From Pinus tabuliformis (Eukaryota; Streptophyta; Pinopsida; Pinales; Pinaceae), in the NCBI GenBank assembly GCA_031772625.1, contig CM062805.1, positions 803,735,592 through 803,799,591 on the forward strand: a DNA stretch of 64,000 nt. Direction: 5' to 3'. This document shows positions 1-11,393 of this stretch, one piece after another (position 1 is the stretch's first letter; every line of letters starts with the position of its first letter). A program made the position numbers and the translations under genes. Below the pieces are notes generated by a model. That model searched no databases and had not been told where the DNA came from. It worked only from the letters and a program-made list of their open reading frames with translations.

Positions 1-92
1 AAAGAGCTTACAGAGCGAATGAAGAAAGATTACGAACTAGTCAAAAATTCGTACGGGTATTCCATTTTTCCATCTCATACCCCACAATGTAA

Positions 93-1730
93 TTGGCCGC
101 AAAACTATTGGCAGGAAAAGTGATGAGAAAGTGTCACGCAGATGAATTTCTGGCGCCCGTAGTGTCCCTCGATGCACAATGCGCGAAGGGCGTACTATTC
201 AACTGGTCCAAATACCTGTGCCAGGAGTTCCTCGCGAATTGCCACGAGGCCCAGGATGAAACCAAGTCATTTCATTATGCTTGGTTACTAATTTCTATTG
301 TATTGGTTGCATGGGAACTTCCGGCGGACAGTTAGTTTCCTTTGCTAGAAGAAGGATTGTCGGAGGTAGTGCAGTTCACCTCCTTATGGGCTACCAAGGA
401 CCCTGTGTGAATCATAGAGACAAAAATATTTAGGTTCCTGATGGAAATGAGTCTCCGCATGGTCATTAACCATCGTCCAAGGTTGTCCCCAACCTTGTAC
501 ACATAGTTGTCAGCCTACATAACATTCAAGGTTGACTTTCACAGGGTGTATATCTAGGCGCGGAAGGATCCAGCACAGAAGTGGCATGACTTGCCATATT
601 TGGTGACAAAGACCGATGTGCAAGAGGTAGTGGTGCATTGGCCAGCTGAGTGGCGCGCCCCTTCAGATCTAGTTGTTGGACAAAGCACAGGTATGGAGAG
701 TGTTGTCGTGAAGAAAAGGAAGGAGGTAGTTAAGCAAGCTACACAGAACTAGGCCACATAGAAGAAGAAGGATGCTATAGAGAAGGCACGGGTTGAGAAG
801 GAACATGTTGCCAAGGAGGAGGCACGAAGCGAGCAGCGCGAGACCCAAAAAGGTGACAAGTCACCTTCGCCAGAAATAGAAATAGAAGAGCTTGCAGGGA
901 AAGGCAGGAGAGGAAAGGACGGGCACCACACCCCTTTCATTCTAAAAATACGTGAGCTGGAACAGCAAGATGGATCGCGGAAGAAGCAGAAAGCTCAGAA
1001 AACATAGGTTGATCCCATGGTGCTCACAGAAAGTGATCTAGATGAGATCGGTGATAAAGTCATGGATGTCGCAACAGAAGTACTGCAGCATTTGGAACAA
1101 CAGTACATACAAACATTGGGAGGAGTCCAGAAGGATCTTTGAGATTTGCAGCTCCAAGCAACCAAGATCCAAGCAGATGGCAGGAATGTGAGCGGCGCAA
1201 CAGGCAGTTCAGGACGAGGTCAAAGTACATGCATGGAGATGGTTCCATGGTTGCAGGATGTGTGAGTCTTCCCCTTGCTTGCAGGTTCAGTCCGCATCGA
1301 CACCGAGGAACAACGCACCCTCCTTGATAGAGTCCCAAATATGGGCCTGAACCTTGCTGCGATGCAACTGGAGTCATTGCATGCATTATTACAGGGAGTC
1401 GTGGAAGAGTTTCACATCAAGGAACAACAAACACTCAGTGTTGTTAGTGAAATTAAAGTTAATAATCAGCAGTTGTTCGCAGAAAAGATGCAGGTTCTTT
1501 AGAAGAAGGAGGCACTCCAGGTGCACAGTTCACGCCTATAGTCTGTCATCACGGAGGCATGTAGGACGATGCTTGAGTTTCATATCCCCGGGGATGCACA
1601 GCTAGAAGCAAATATTAGAAAATTAGCTGCCAGTGTGTGTGAAGTCAAAGTTGAGGTTAATCGAGTTCAATTCAAACTTAACATGAAGAACTTAACTCTG
1701 AACCTAGGTTAGGATCCCCTAAGCCAACAC
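93..1730 (+). pseudogene. Decayed coding relic, unrecognised, with coiled-coil C-terminal half
   Basis: An open stretch of about 80 codons starts at 93 and reads as a compact, partly hydrophobic domain (FNWSKYLCQEFL, then FHYAWLLISIVLVAW). Downstream, the same general direction stays protein-like in short open pieces: a charged K/E/R-rich stretch near 760-960 and a helical, coiled-coil-like stretch near 1275-1500. Several stops and frame changes interrupt it, so it is not a working gene. The hydrophobic domain followed by a coiled coil resembles the accessory ORFs carried by some plant gypsy elements, but I cannot name the family. It could equally be a dead host gene. Seen: the residual coding character. 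Inferred: that the pieces belong together. Confidence 0.35.
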
Positions 1731-2150
1731 ATTGCCATTTTTCTCATGAGCAGAGTAACAATTTATCAGGTACTATTATCTATTTATTATTTCTTTGTTT
1801 AAGAGTTAAATGGAAATTTGATATTGTTCATTGTATATGTGTTGTAGCAATCGTACATCGTCACTATTGATATGTTAAATTGGAATCATAAAGTGTATGT
1901 ATGAACAACGAGATCTCATATATGTGATGAATATATAACTAATTTAATTAACTATTTAATTAAATTAGTTATCTTTTTATCTTAAATTTGTAATTGTGTG
2001 ATAATCTATATTTTCGTGTTAATTACGAAATCTTTATAGTCACATATACAAATAGTTTTCTTAGGATATATATTATCTTTAAGTAATCTTTATTTTAAGT
2101 TTTAATTATATCAAAGCTTTATACTTGTACTCAATTCATTCTTATAATTT
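1731..2150. other. AT-rich spacer without gene
   Basis: AT-rich DNA with no coding character on either strand. It contains the perfect inverted repeat listed separately; nothing else is recognisable. Confidence 0.6.
1936..1971. repeat. Perfect 16-bp inverted repeat with 4-nt loop
   Basis: TAACTAATTTAATTAA at 1936-1951 is followed by the loop CTAT and then its exact reverse complement at 1956-1971. The arms are pure A/T except for one G:C pair each. This could form a cruciform or RNA hairpin, or be the core of a decayed short foldback element. No target duplication was found. Confidence 0.8.
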
Positions 2151-2153
2151 TAT

Positions 2154-4680
2154 TTAAAAGGAAATTGGTCCCATAATCCCAGTGGGAGACATCATTCCAA
2201 ATGGAAAAGGATCTTCTCTAAGGTCTCGACTGGGTGGTTTTCCCCCAATGTTGAGGTAGAAATTATGGGCCTTCAACAACTTGTTATGTTGCAACTTTTC
2301 CAAGGCTTCCTCCTTGGCTTGTAATTGATGTTGCAACCATTGTTTCTCCTCCTCTGATTCTTGTAAGAGTCTCCTTAGTTCATCATTCTCCACTTGAATG
2401 CTTTGGTTGATATCTTCAAGTTCTTAGAGGTATGCATTATTTGGTTCCCTCCTTATTGTCAGCACAACATCTGTTGAAATATTTGTCTCAATGCTTGAAT
2501 TAGAACCCAAGTCAATAGGTCCATTTTCTGTAATCAAAAGATTTGCAATCTTCACCTGAGTCTGATCTTAGGTCGTTTGGTCCAACACCTACAAATCTCG
2601 CAGTTGTGATATTTCTATCATCGTCTGATTCAGATTCTTGTTCCTATTGCATAGTTTCACTTATCGTCTTCTTTTCCTTCCTTCCATTCCTCTTTGGCCT
2701 CAATTCTAGATGCAGTTTATGGAAATGTTCCTCATCATGCCCTTATTTCTCACAATGAGTACAAGATGGCTTTGCTTCTTTTCCCTTAGTTGTTTTTTCC
2801 CTCTTTGGACGGTCAACCTGCTCATGCTTCCCCCTTCTTTCAAGATGTACAACCTTCACACTAGCTTCATCAAGAGTTTTAGTTTCAAATAATAACAATG
2901 AATGCCACAAATAACCATGCAATGAGTTAATGTATTTCATCAACGTTTTAGGAGAGTCTAATGGATCATTCAATACTAATGCCTATTTCCTAAACTCCTC
3001 TATAGAATTTTGAACATTTTTACCTTTACTTTGTTTCAAATGTTTCCATTCCATCATGGCCTTTTGTTTGTAGCCCAATGGGTAAAATTGTCCTCTTAAA
3101 ACATAAAAAAAAAAACTCAAACCAAGATGAAATAATTTTACGACTACTCTTACCACCTTTCTACAGCTTGCCTTCCCACTAGACGAGAGTAGTGCCACTC
3201 AATCAAAAGGATGCTAGTTGGATCTTGGCTTCATCCTCTTTGATTCATTGTATGCAGAAATATATTTAAACCTATATGATCCAATTATCTAGCTTTTATG
3301 CATTAGATTCTCCACTAAACACCGGCAAATCAAACTTGACATCCAACTTGAAAAATGGTTTTTTATGAGTTTTTCTACCTCTAGAATGATAAGAAGAGGA
3401 AGAATAAGAACTTTCACTCGAATATGGAGAGGGAGATTCATGAGGCTCTTCCCCTCCTCCTTCATGGTTCATAGAGGCATGATCATCTAGTCCTTCCTTC
3501 TTCTCGTGTTTTTCCATTGTCTTCTCATACTCTGCAAACAATTTGTCCACTTTTTCTCCCATAGCGTAGAAGGCTTTGTGATAATTTCGCTCTTCCTCCA
3601 ACCGAGCATCTTCATCTACCATTTTCCTCATTTTTGTTATACACTCTGCTTCTATATCAAAGGACTTAATTTTTCCTTCACCACTTTGGAGATTTACCTA
3701 GTTATCATACACTTGCAATTCACATCAACAGAAGACCCACTCTTATACCAAAATTGATACGAACCTTTTCACTTCAAAGATGCATACAAAATTACATTTA
3801 AAATAACATGCAACCATAATATGCATACACATAAAATAAGCGGAAATAAATGACTACTATGAGAATCAAAGACACAATAGGTTGATAATGTAGTTCACCC
3901 AGCGTGGTCTACATCTCTGGGCTCTGCTCAATGTGGGGAGGCCCCTTTTATTAATCTTCAACGAAATCAAATTACATGCATGTAAAAAAGACACCTTATA
4001 CCTCCACTTCTAGGGATGGCCTGAAAATGCACACCTATTCTAAAGAAATGGATTGCACCATTGAATTCCTGGAGAAAAAACATGAACAATGACTGTAAAC
4101 TCGACCCCTTTCTGTTTCAATCAAAATCTGGACCCCCAGGAATCGCAAAGATTCCCCAAAGATTCCTTCTAATGCGTTGACTAGAATGAGGCTACTTAGA
4201 TGAAGAATCTGATCATACCATCACGTTCTTGGTGAAAAAATGAGAAAAATGAGTATAATGTCGGGTTGGTTCTGAAATTGTCAATTTTAGGCCTCCAGGG
4301 AATCTTTCAAATTCCATGCAGATCCTTGTGTCAAGGTTCCACCTTCATGGTTCCACTGATCAACGTTTATCTATGGAAAAATCGTGGCTCAAATCAAAAA
4401 ATTGTCAACACCAATAGACTCTTGGTGAAATTATGAGCAATTTGAGTATAAACTTGGCATAATTTTGACACTGTGAATATTTGGCTCAAAAGGAATCTCC
4501 AAGATTCTCCTCAAGATTTTGCATGGGAATGTTCTTTTGGAATCAAGGAATATTTCCCTGTCTCAAAATTCATGCAGCAAGGTTGGCTCTCGATTTCGCT
4601 CCTTTGTTTGGCCTTCATTGGTGGGCGAATAAAAAATTTAGGTTTAAATACCCCTTAGTGGCGGATTTTGCAAGAAAAAG
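2154..4680 (-). mobile_element. Ty3/gypsy (chromovirus-like) fossil: gag remnant, PBS and LTR
   Basis: Read on the minus strand, an LTR (from about 4680 down to 3755) is followed directly by a primer-binding-like site at about 3738-3752, close to the TTGGTATCAGAGC initiator-Met type. Gag sequence follows from 3631 to about 2743. The gag contains the stretch KLDVKFDLPVFSG, found in nearly the same form in the gag of the elements at 10006-32060 and 56212-62478, and ends in a CxxC zinc-knuckle start (CTHCEK). A coiled-coil piece at 2393-2154 may belong to the same relic. No pol is visible. The element is broken, with several breaks, and only its 5' part is left. It belongs to the same clade as the two other gypsy elements but is more decayed. 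Confidence 0.7.
3755..4680 (-). repeat. LTR (5' LTR in element sense) of the 2154-4680 gypsy fossil
   Basis: The LTR starts with TGATAC on the plus strand next to the PBS. At 3881-3925 it carries the U5 motif shared with other LTRs here (plus-strand GTTCACCC...CTACATCT). Its far end is not sharp; I place it where the next repeat begins. No partner LTR lies in the window. Confidence 0.5.
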
Positions 4681-6430
4681 CTCGTTGAGTTGTTGGTGGA
4701 GATGCTAAATTAGAGGGTGGAGGTCCCGAGGTCAAACTCGTGGGCCTCCCCCATATGCCGTGTTGGTTTTGACACATTATACTATTTTTTGGGGTGTGCG
4801 TTGGCGGGCTAGGCGGGTTCACCAAGCCCCAAATTTATTTGGCACTCTACTAACTTTAGCCAAGGGTCCTAGTTGACCAAAACTTTAACTAGTCATAACT
4901 TTCACATACAATGTCAGATTGAGGTGTCATTTACGCCATTAGAAATATTGAGATGAGCTTTTTGATCTAGCCCTAGTTTCATTGCAATACACTAAATTTT
5001 ATTTTTTAGCCTTTCCTGAGCCCTCTTTGATTTATGAGCCTCTCTGGAGCCACCTAGATCAAACAGTGTGGTAAAGCACTTCAAGAATAGGGTCATTATG
5101 GTACATTGGTATCCAATAGTGTCCATTGATTTCCATAAGCATGCTATCATAGGTATGATGGTTTTGAGGAACTTATATGCCTTGGACTTGGACCTTCCAA
5201 TGCGAGGAAACCATACCAAGGTATGGATCGCCCAAGGGACTAGAAAGTAGAGAAGGGGATGTTGGGAAACTTAGAAGGTGAATGACTGCATGGAAGGGGG
5301 TGACAAAATTTTTCAAGGGATTGGAAAGAAAAGAAGGGAAGGTTGGGGAATAAATTTCTTTTGGTTATTAGCATTGGCAGATGGAATTAGAAGCACATTG
5401 GGAGTCTGCCCTAGAACAATGATCTAGTAATTGTTCACTAAGAGAATGAGTAGTGTAACGATTATAGTGTTGGACATTGTAGGTAGGCTTGAATTTAGAA
5501 GTGGATTCTAGAATTCTTGAGATGGAAGTGAATCATGGTACTACTTTTGAGGGTGGAGGTGTGAGCCTATGGATTCCCTTGTTGCTGATGCAGACATCAT
5601 ATTTTTGTTTATTGGTTAAAGTAAATGTGCATATGCATATATTTGTATATTATTGTAAATATTGTATTGAGTTGTGTTTATAAAGCTCCATAAATAGTAC
5701 TTTTATTTGTTGGTTGAAGAAACATGCATAAGTATATATATGTTTTTCATTTTAATAAAACCCTTTAATTTTAAATAAAGATAGGACAAATTTTAAGTTT
5801 GATGTAAAATTTCTTATGGTTAAAAGTTTCCCTCATCGGAACTCATATAACGGAGGCTCAACCCTTAAAATGTTGCGATAAATCAAAATCCTGATAAGCC
5901 CTCTTTCAACAAAGTCAATGCATTCCCGGAAGGTTTCCATTGGACCCTTATTATATCATAATTTTCTCGAAAGGAAAGTTATGATAAAGTCCCTCCCTGA
6001 TAAAGCTTTCCTGATGCTTACTTTATTTATCAAAAGGAATTTTGTTAAAAGGTTTAATATAAGTCATGCACCCCTTTTTAAAATCAATATTATAAGTGTT
6101 GTCGGTCCCACAGCTACCACTTGGAATATCATCTCTTCGTAATATCGTAACTTTCTAAGTGTGACACTTACAATACTCAGCACTTCTGATATGTCCCAGC
6201 TCTGATACTTTCCTCGTTGGGTTGTTGGCGGAGATGCTAAATTAGAGGGTGGGGGTCCCGAGGTTGAACCTGTGGGTCTCCACCATATAACATGTTGGTT
6301 TTGACACATTATACTATTTTTTGGGTCACGTGTTAGCGAGTCAGGCGGGTTCAAACCCTGTCAACCCTGTTGTAATTATATGGTGATAGGTTGTGGGTTG
6401 AGCGGGTCTGCTGACGGGTGGCCCGCCCAC

Positions 6431-6491
<61 letters not shown>

Positions 6492-7650
6492 CGTTGGGGG
6501 GTGGCGGCTCGCCACCCCATTTTATTTTATATTTTATTTTATTTTATATAACTATTGGAAATTTTCCAGCTGAATTTTGGGGGTCATTGGTTTTTTTTAA
6601 GTAGGCGACAATTTCGCCAGTTCCTGCCACTAGAAATTGTCACCGCGAAGTGCCAAATTATTGCCTCATTAATTTCCACCAAATTTAACAGCTTCGCCAG
6701 ATTTAACTGGACCCCAAATTTATTTGGCACTCTACTTAGTACTAACTTTAGCCAAGGGGCCTAGTTGACCAAAACTTTAACTGGTCATAACTTTCACTTA
6801 TAATGTCAGTTTGAGGTGTTGTTTACGCCATTGGAAAGCTTGTGATGAGCTCTGTGATATAGCCCTACTTTCACCACAATACAATAAATTTTATTTTTTA
6901 GCCTTTCTTGAGCTCTCTTTAGTTTATGAGCCTCTCTGGAGCCACCTAGATCAAACAGTGTGCTGGTAAAGAACTTCAAGAACATGGTCATTATGGTAGA
7001 TTGATACCCATTAGTGTCCATTGATTTCCATAAGCATGCTATGATAGGTATGATGGTTTTGAGGAACTTATATGCCTTGGTTTTGGACCTTTCGATGCGA
7101 GGAAACCTTGCCAAAGGATGGATTGCCTAAGGGACTAGAAAGTAGAGAAGGGGATGTTGGAAAACTTAGAAGGTGAATGACTGCATGGAATGGGGTGACC
7201 AGATTTCTCAAGGGACTGGAAAGCAGAGAAGGGAAGGTTGGGGAATAAATTTTTTTTGGACATTAGCATTGGTAGATGGAATTAGAAGCACAATGGGAGT
7301 GTGCCTTGGAACAAATATCTAGTAATTGTTCACTACGAGAATGAGTAGCGCAAGGATTGTAGTGGATATTGCAAGTAGGCTTGATTTTAAAAGTGGATTC
7401 TGGACTTCTTGAGATGGAAGTGAATCCTGGTACTACTTTTGAGGGTGGAGGTGTGAACCTATGGATTCCCTTGTCGCTGATGTAGACATCATATTTTTTT
7501 TTAACTGGTTAAGAAAATGTGCATATGCATATATTTATATATTATTGTAAATATTGTATTGAGTTGTGTTTATAAAGCTCCATAAATAGTACTTTTATTT
7601 GTTGGTTGAAGCAAATGTGCATAAGTATATCTGTGTTTTTCATTGTAAAT
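4681..7650 (-). mobile_element. Direct-repeat pair around a short core: probable internally short LTR element
   Basis: The segment 4681-5750 recurs, clearly diverged, at 6213-7650 in the same orientation; the right copy is longer because of a ~350-bp stretch containing a TA microsatellite. Next to the right copy, GCTCTGATAC at 6199-6208 is the complement of the GTATCAGAGC core of an initiator-Met PBS. This suggests a minus-strand LTR element with LTRs of about 1.05 and 1.4 kb and a core of only about 460 bp, without coding capacity. The ends lack a clear TG...CA and I found no target duplication, so a plain segmental duplication is possible. It is old. Confidence 0.45.
6433..6489. repeat. (TA)n microsatellite
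   Basis: An uninterrupted run of TA of about 55 bp, inside the extra stretch of the right-hand direct repeat. Confidence 0.95.
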
Positions 7651-7752
7651 ATTACAATGAGTTGTGTTATAAAGCTCCATAAGCAAGTATATTTTACTGG
7701 TCATAAGTATCATAGAACATTGAAGATGGTGTTCCCCGAAGGGGGAGGGGTT

Positions 7753-8850
7753 TGTAACAACCCCTTGTTGATTTTCCATGTAAATAAAATCAAACCAAAG
7801 TCATGGGACACATACTCCAAGTTGAATGAGAGGAAAAACATCAAATTGGGGGTCACTTTTGGTTAATTAATGGCTATGGAAATTGAAAAATCCATTGGAA
7901 AAGTTAAAGAGGTAATAAATTACATTTAATTAAGGAAATAAAGGAAAACATGAGAAAAGGAAGATGAAGAGACACAAATATGCATGAAAGGGAAATTAGA
8001 GAAAAAATTAAGGCAAAGGAAAGAAAAAGGAAAAAGTAAAGGAAGAGACATTAGACATCAATAAGAAAAAGGCACCCGAGAAACAGTTGATACATTTTGC
8101 TCAGCTTTTGATCGGTTTCAGCAAAGGAGAGAGGAAAAGCAAGCGAGTAAGCAAGCAGAGGGAAACAAGGGCACATGACGAAGTTTGGACAACCAAGACA
8201 GAAAATAGTTGTGGAATGATAGGTAATAGTGTGCATGTGTGATATAGCATGCCTAGATTCGAATGCATAGTACATGCATTTGGTTATTTGGTTATTTTGC
8301 AGTCACTGTCATGGGATTTTACTGGATTTACAACAGTTTCATCATTACCTTACCATTTCTTGGATAGAAATGATGCTGCAGGTTCTCTATTTCATTAAGT
8401 TTTGGATGGTCGATAGACTTGGATCCTGGTTTAGGTTGTCTCATGAAAATTCCCAAGGGTCAAGGGTGGAGATGGGCTTTCTCCTTAAATTCTTAACGGA
8501 TGGATGGAGACAAGAAAAATTCCTCTAGAGCTAGTGAAGAAAGTCAAAGGCATCTAAGTTTATTTTGATGTTAGTGATTTCTGTACCGATTTATGTGAAA
8601 TCATTGTGGTCAAGGGTTGAGGTGGTTTGTCCCCTGGAAGCCTTGGTTGGTTCTATTTATGTTTAACCCAAATGATCCCACATTCATGCTTGGAATATGG
8701 CACGATGGTGATTGGTTGAAAGAGAGATTTATTTCAGCCCAACCTAAGGTCAGGTGGTATGTGGAAATACCTAACTTGGTTGGCATTTGTATATGTTAAT
8801 ATGAGCTACTTTCCTATTGTGATTGATGAGCACATGTAATGGTTATTATG
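7753..8850 (+). repeat. LTR fragment of a TGTAACA-type gypsy family, plus orientation
   Basis: The left end TGTAACAACCCC is typical of a plant gypsy (Tekay/Del-like) LTR start. The next several hundred bases align by eye, at roughly 70%, with the reverse complement of 32061-32469 and then of 10005 downwards. Shared landmarks are CATGGGACACATA, ATGGCTA(A/T)GGAAATTG and a later TTTCATCATT block. The right boundary is not defined. No gene is seen here; the short ORFs on both strands are chance. Confidence 0.55.
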
Positions 8851-8999
8851 TTGATTATATGGTTGGATTGACATGGATTCTATTCTGGTTATATGCAGGT
8901 TATATGCATGGTTATATGATGTGTTCTTGCCATGGATCTTATTTCTGCATCCTTGAGGGATGATGCGATGTGGTATTTTTGTGTTTTCTTTTATCCTTA

Positions 9000-10005
9000 A
9001 CATACATAGATTACTTTGAATTCATACATTACTTCGCCACATTACATTCATCACTTAAAACATATCATATACATCCATGAAACTTAACTGTACTGAATTA
9101 AAGTGCAACTGTAATAAATCGCTACGCTCCAATAGATAATAAGCAAATAAACACATGAAGGCACATATTTTATCGTGGTTCATCCCAATGTGGGACTGCG
9201 CCCACAAGAACTGTTCCTTATAATAGATAATTTTTACAACAAACAGTTCTTGGCCTGCGCACTCTGCTGCACACAGTCCACGCACTCAACTACAGACTTA
9301 GGCCTCTGCGCACTCAACTGCAGAGCCTTGCCTTCCTTCCAAAGTACAGATCAACAAGATGCAACCGTAACATATATCTAGATCATAAGATGATGATTCT
9401 CTTCTTTATTATTCATCCCTATATATATTATTACATCAAGGGATATGTCATCACAATACTATGGTCCATATACGATGGACTCCCCTAATACAAGCTACTA
9501 TGGTCCGAAAACCATTCATCATTTACAAAATAGTATTATTTTACAAAAAGGAATGGGCTTCGACCCACTCTGAAGCCCATATATCGCACGATATATCTAA
9601 TGCGTGGTCAACTTCGCGCTCTGTTGCATCTTTTACTTCGCACTCCACTCCCCAAAATGCAGAGTCGTCATCAAAATCTAGGCCAAGTTGGGCTACACCC
9701 AACAGGTTCCAAAACCTTCCGGCAATCCAAAGTTAAACCCAACAAAATAATCTCATCAAACCATGGCTATCTGGAAATGGAAAGACAATGATGAAACCAC
9801 TGTGACACCTGAAAACCCATGCCAATGATAGCATGAGAACCAAATAAACAAATGAATTTACCATGCATACACAAACTAGCTACAAAATCATACATGCAAC
9901 CTGTTACCTGCAAGTCTTCCCGTTGAAGTTGCTTGATCCAACCTTCTTTGTTTTCCCTTTTCTTGTCCTTTTCCTTCTTTTGTTTGGTTTATCTAATGCT
10001 AGAGT
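9000..10005 (-). repeat. 3' part of a TGTAACA-type LTR, split by the chromovirus
   Basis: Read on the minus strand, this continues the LTR that starts at 32469 and is cut by the element at 10006-32060. Both pieces align, in order, with the plus-strand relative at 7753-8850. It holds a plant LTR U5-like block at 9171-9208 (sense GTGGGCGCAGTCCCACATTG, then ATGAACCACG). Near 9264-9330 a ~27-bp motif (sense GTTGAGTGCG) is repeated with a G/C-rich spacer. The lower boundary near 9000 is approximate. No coding sequence is seen. Confidence 0.55.
10001..10005. repeat. Target-site duplication, left copy (AGAGT)
   Basis: AGAGT directly precedes the TG of the left LTR and recurs directly after the CA of the right LTR at 32061-32065. 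Five bases is the normal duplication of Ty3/gypsy integrases. Confidence 0.9.
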
Positions 10006-10910
10006 TGATCTGAATTTGAAACTACTTGTAAATTGTTTGCAAGGTATTCAATTCATAAATATACACTTTAAAAAATTTCCATGTCTTACAGAAAGAAAAC
10101 TAATGAAATTTTCAGTTGTTCATGACCCATTTAAGCATAGTAGATTTATTTCCTTTTACTATTTAACACACTAAAATGAATTTTTTCTGCAAAATAAATC
10201 AACCACAGATGCAAAAGAAGTTGATAAAGTAGTTCACCCCTCTTGGGCTACGTCTGCTGGGTCCAAAGCCCCCAAATGGGCCTGTCCTTGTTTTAATTAA
10301 ATGCTCAAATTGAATATACAACTTAATAGAAGCATATACAGATGGAATAGATGGTAAAAATGGATTCATAACACTTGAATCCTTCAGGATTGACTATTGG
10401 ATCACCTCCAATGGATACCTGCAACCCTATACAGTCTTCACAATACTGGGCCCTAGTGGCTCCTAGAACTTTCACGGCTCCAAAACCTCTGCAAATGACC
10501 TCATATGGCTATAATACCTGCACCAATGGCTTCAGAAGGTCGAAAATACCCAAAATCAAAAAAAAAATCGTCCAAAACCGCCTTTCCTAGCCAAAGTTAT
10601 GGCCAATTAAAGTTTTCCTCCAGTTATGCCTAGAAACACTCCAGCTAACTTTAGTTGGAGTCCAGTTAGGCCCGCCAAATATGGCGGGCCCGCCAATTTT
10701 GGCACTCCTGCCAGAATCTCCGCCAAATGAACTGCAGTTACATTAAATGTTGGGGTTTATCTCGGATTTCGTGCTGGTGGTTAGTGCTGGCGGTTGGGGC
10801 TTAAGCCCTTGGTTCTGGGCCCGCAGTCATATGGTATGGGGGGGCTGGCCCCCTTCGGGCCCCGCCAAATATAAAGTTAAACTTTAAATAATATTGGTTT
10901 CGCCCATCTA

Positions 10911-10985
10911 ACAAGACTTCCTCCTGTGGCCTAACGGTAAGGCGTTGTACTGTTACATTGGAGGTCGCGGGTTCAAAACTTGTTA
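10911..10985 (+). other. tRNA-like block (A and B box) inside the LTR
   Basis: On the plus strand, GTGGCCTAACGGTAAGGC matches a tRNA D-arm/A box and CGCGGGTTCAAAAC matches a T-arm/B box at the usual spacing. ACAAG at the 5' side can pair with CTTGT at the 3' side like an acceptor stem. The D-arm resembles tRNA-Arg. The anticodon arm does not fold properly, so this is not a tRNA gene; it looks like a tRNA or SINE head captured by the LTR. It lies antisense to the element. The same block is in the other LTR. Confidence 0.55.
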
Positions 10986-11022
10986 GTGCATAAAATTTTC
11001 ATATGCGCCCATTTGGATTTGC

Positions 11023-11140
11023 TGACGTCATCCTTGGGCCACGTGGCGGCCTTCGGGCCTGCCACGTGGCATCCTATGATTGGCTATGCAAAGGGAATAT
11101 TCCATGGAATATTCCAAGGAATATTCTGCGAAATATTCCT
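11023..11140 (-). promoter_or_regulatory. LTR U3 module: HSE-like cluster, CCAAT, two G-boxes, TGACGTCA
   Basis: In the element's sense direction, a cluster of GAATATTC units (GAAnnTTC, 11095-11140) comes first, then a CCAAT box (AGCCAAT near 11079), two CACGTG G-boxes (11063-11068 and 11040-11045) and the palindrome TGACGTCA (11023-11030). It starts about 210 bp into the LTR, where a U3 promoter is expected. A TATA-like stretch lies further down near 10869. GAAnnTTC is the binding unit of heat-shock factors, and CACGTG/TGACGTCA are bZIP/bHLH sites. Function is inferred from motif identity only. Confidence 0.55.
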
Positions 11141-11351
11141 TTTTTATTTTTTTTTGAAAAATTAAAATTTCCAATGTTATTGACAAATTCTTCTTTTTGG
11201 CATAACTTCCTCATACGGCGACCATTTTTCGAACCGTTTATGGCACCGGAATCAAGAGGACGAGCACTTTCTATTCATTTAACTTTGAACCAGTTCTGAG
11301 CATTTTAAATTTTCAGCATTTTACGACACATAGGACATGAGCACCTGATCA

Positions 11352-11366
11352 CGCCTCCCCATTGGG
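11352..11366 (-). other. Polypurine tract of the chromovirus
   Basis: On the minus strand, a purine-rich AATGGGGAGGCG directly precedes the 3' LTR. This is the expected priming site for second-strand synthesis. Confidence 0.7.
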
Positions 11367-11393
11367 AAGCTTTTGGACCCCAAAAGCCTTCAA

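Larger units (their letters stand above)
10006..11351 (-). repeat. Chromovirus 3' LTR
   Basis: Begins TGATCTGAAT and ends CCTGATCA on the plus strand. It pairs with 30725-32060 along its whole length. It contains the U5 motif (10220-10262), a tRNA-like block, GC-rich hairpins (CCCCCTTCGGGCC near 10850) and the promoter module at 11023-11140. It has one more GGAATATTCC unit than the other LTR. Confidence 0.93.

Noticed and set aside
10911-10985. A functional tRNA gene
   Set aside because: A and B box fit, but the anticodon arm does not form a 5-bp stem with a 7-nt loop, and the block is part of an LTR.
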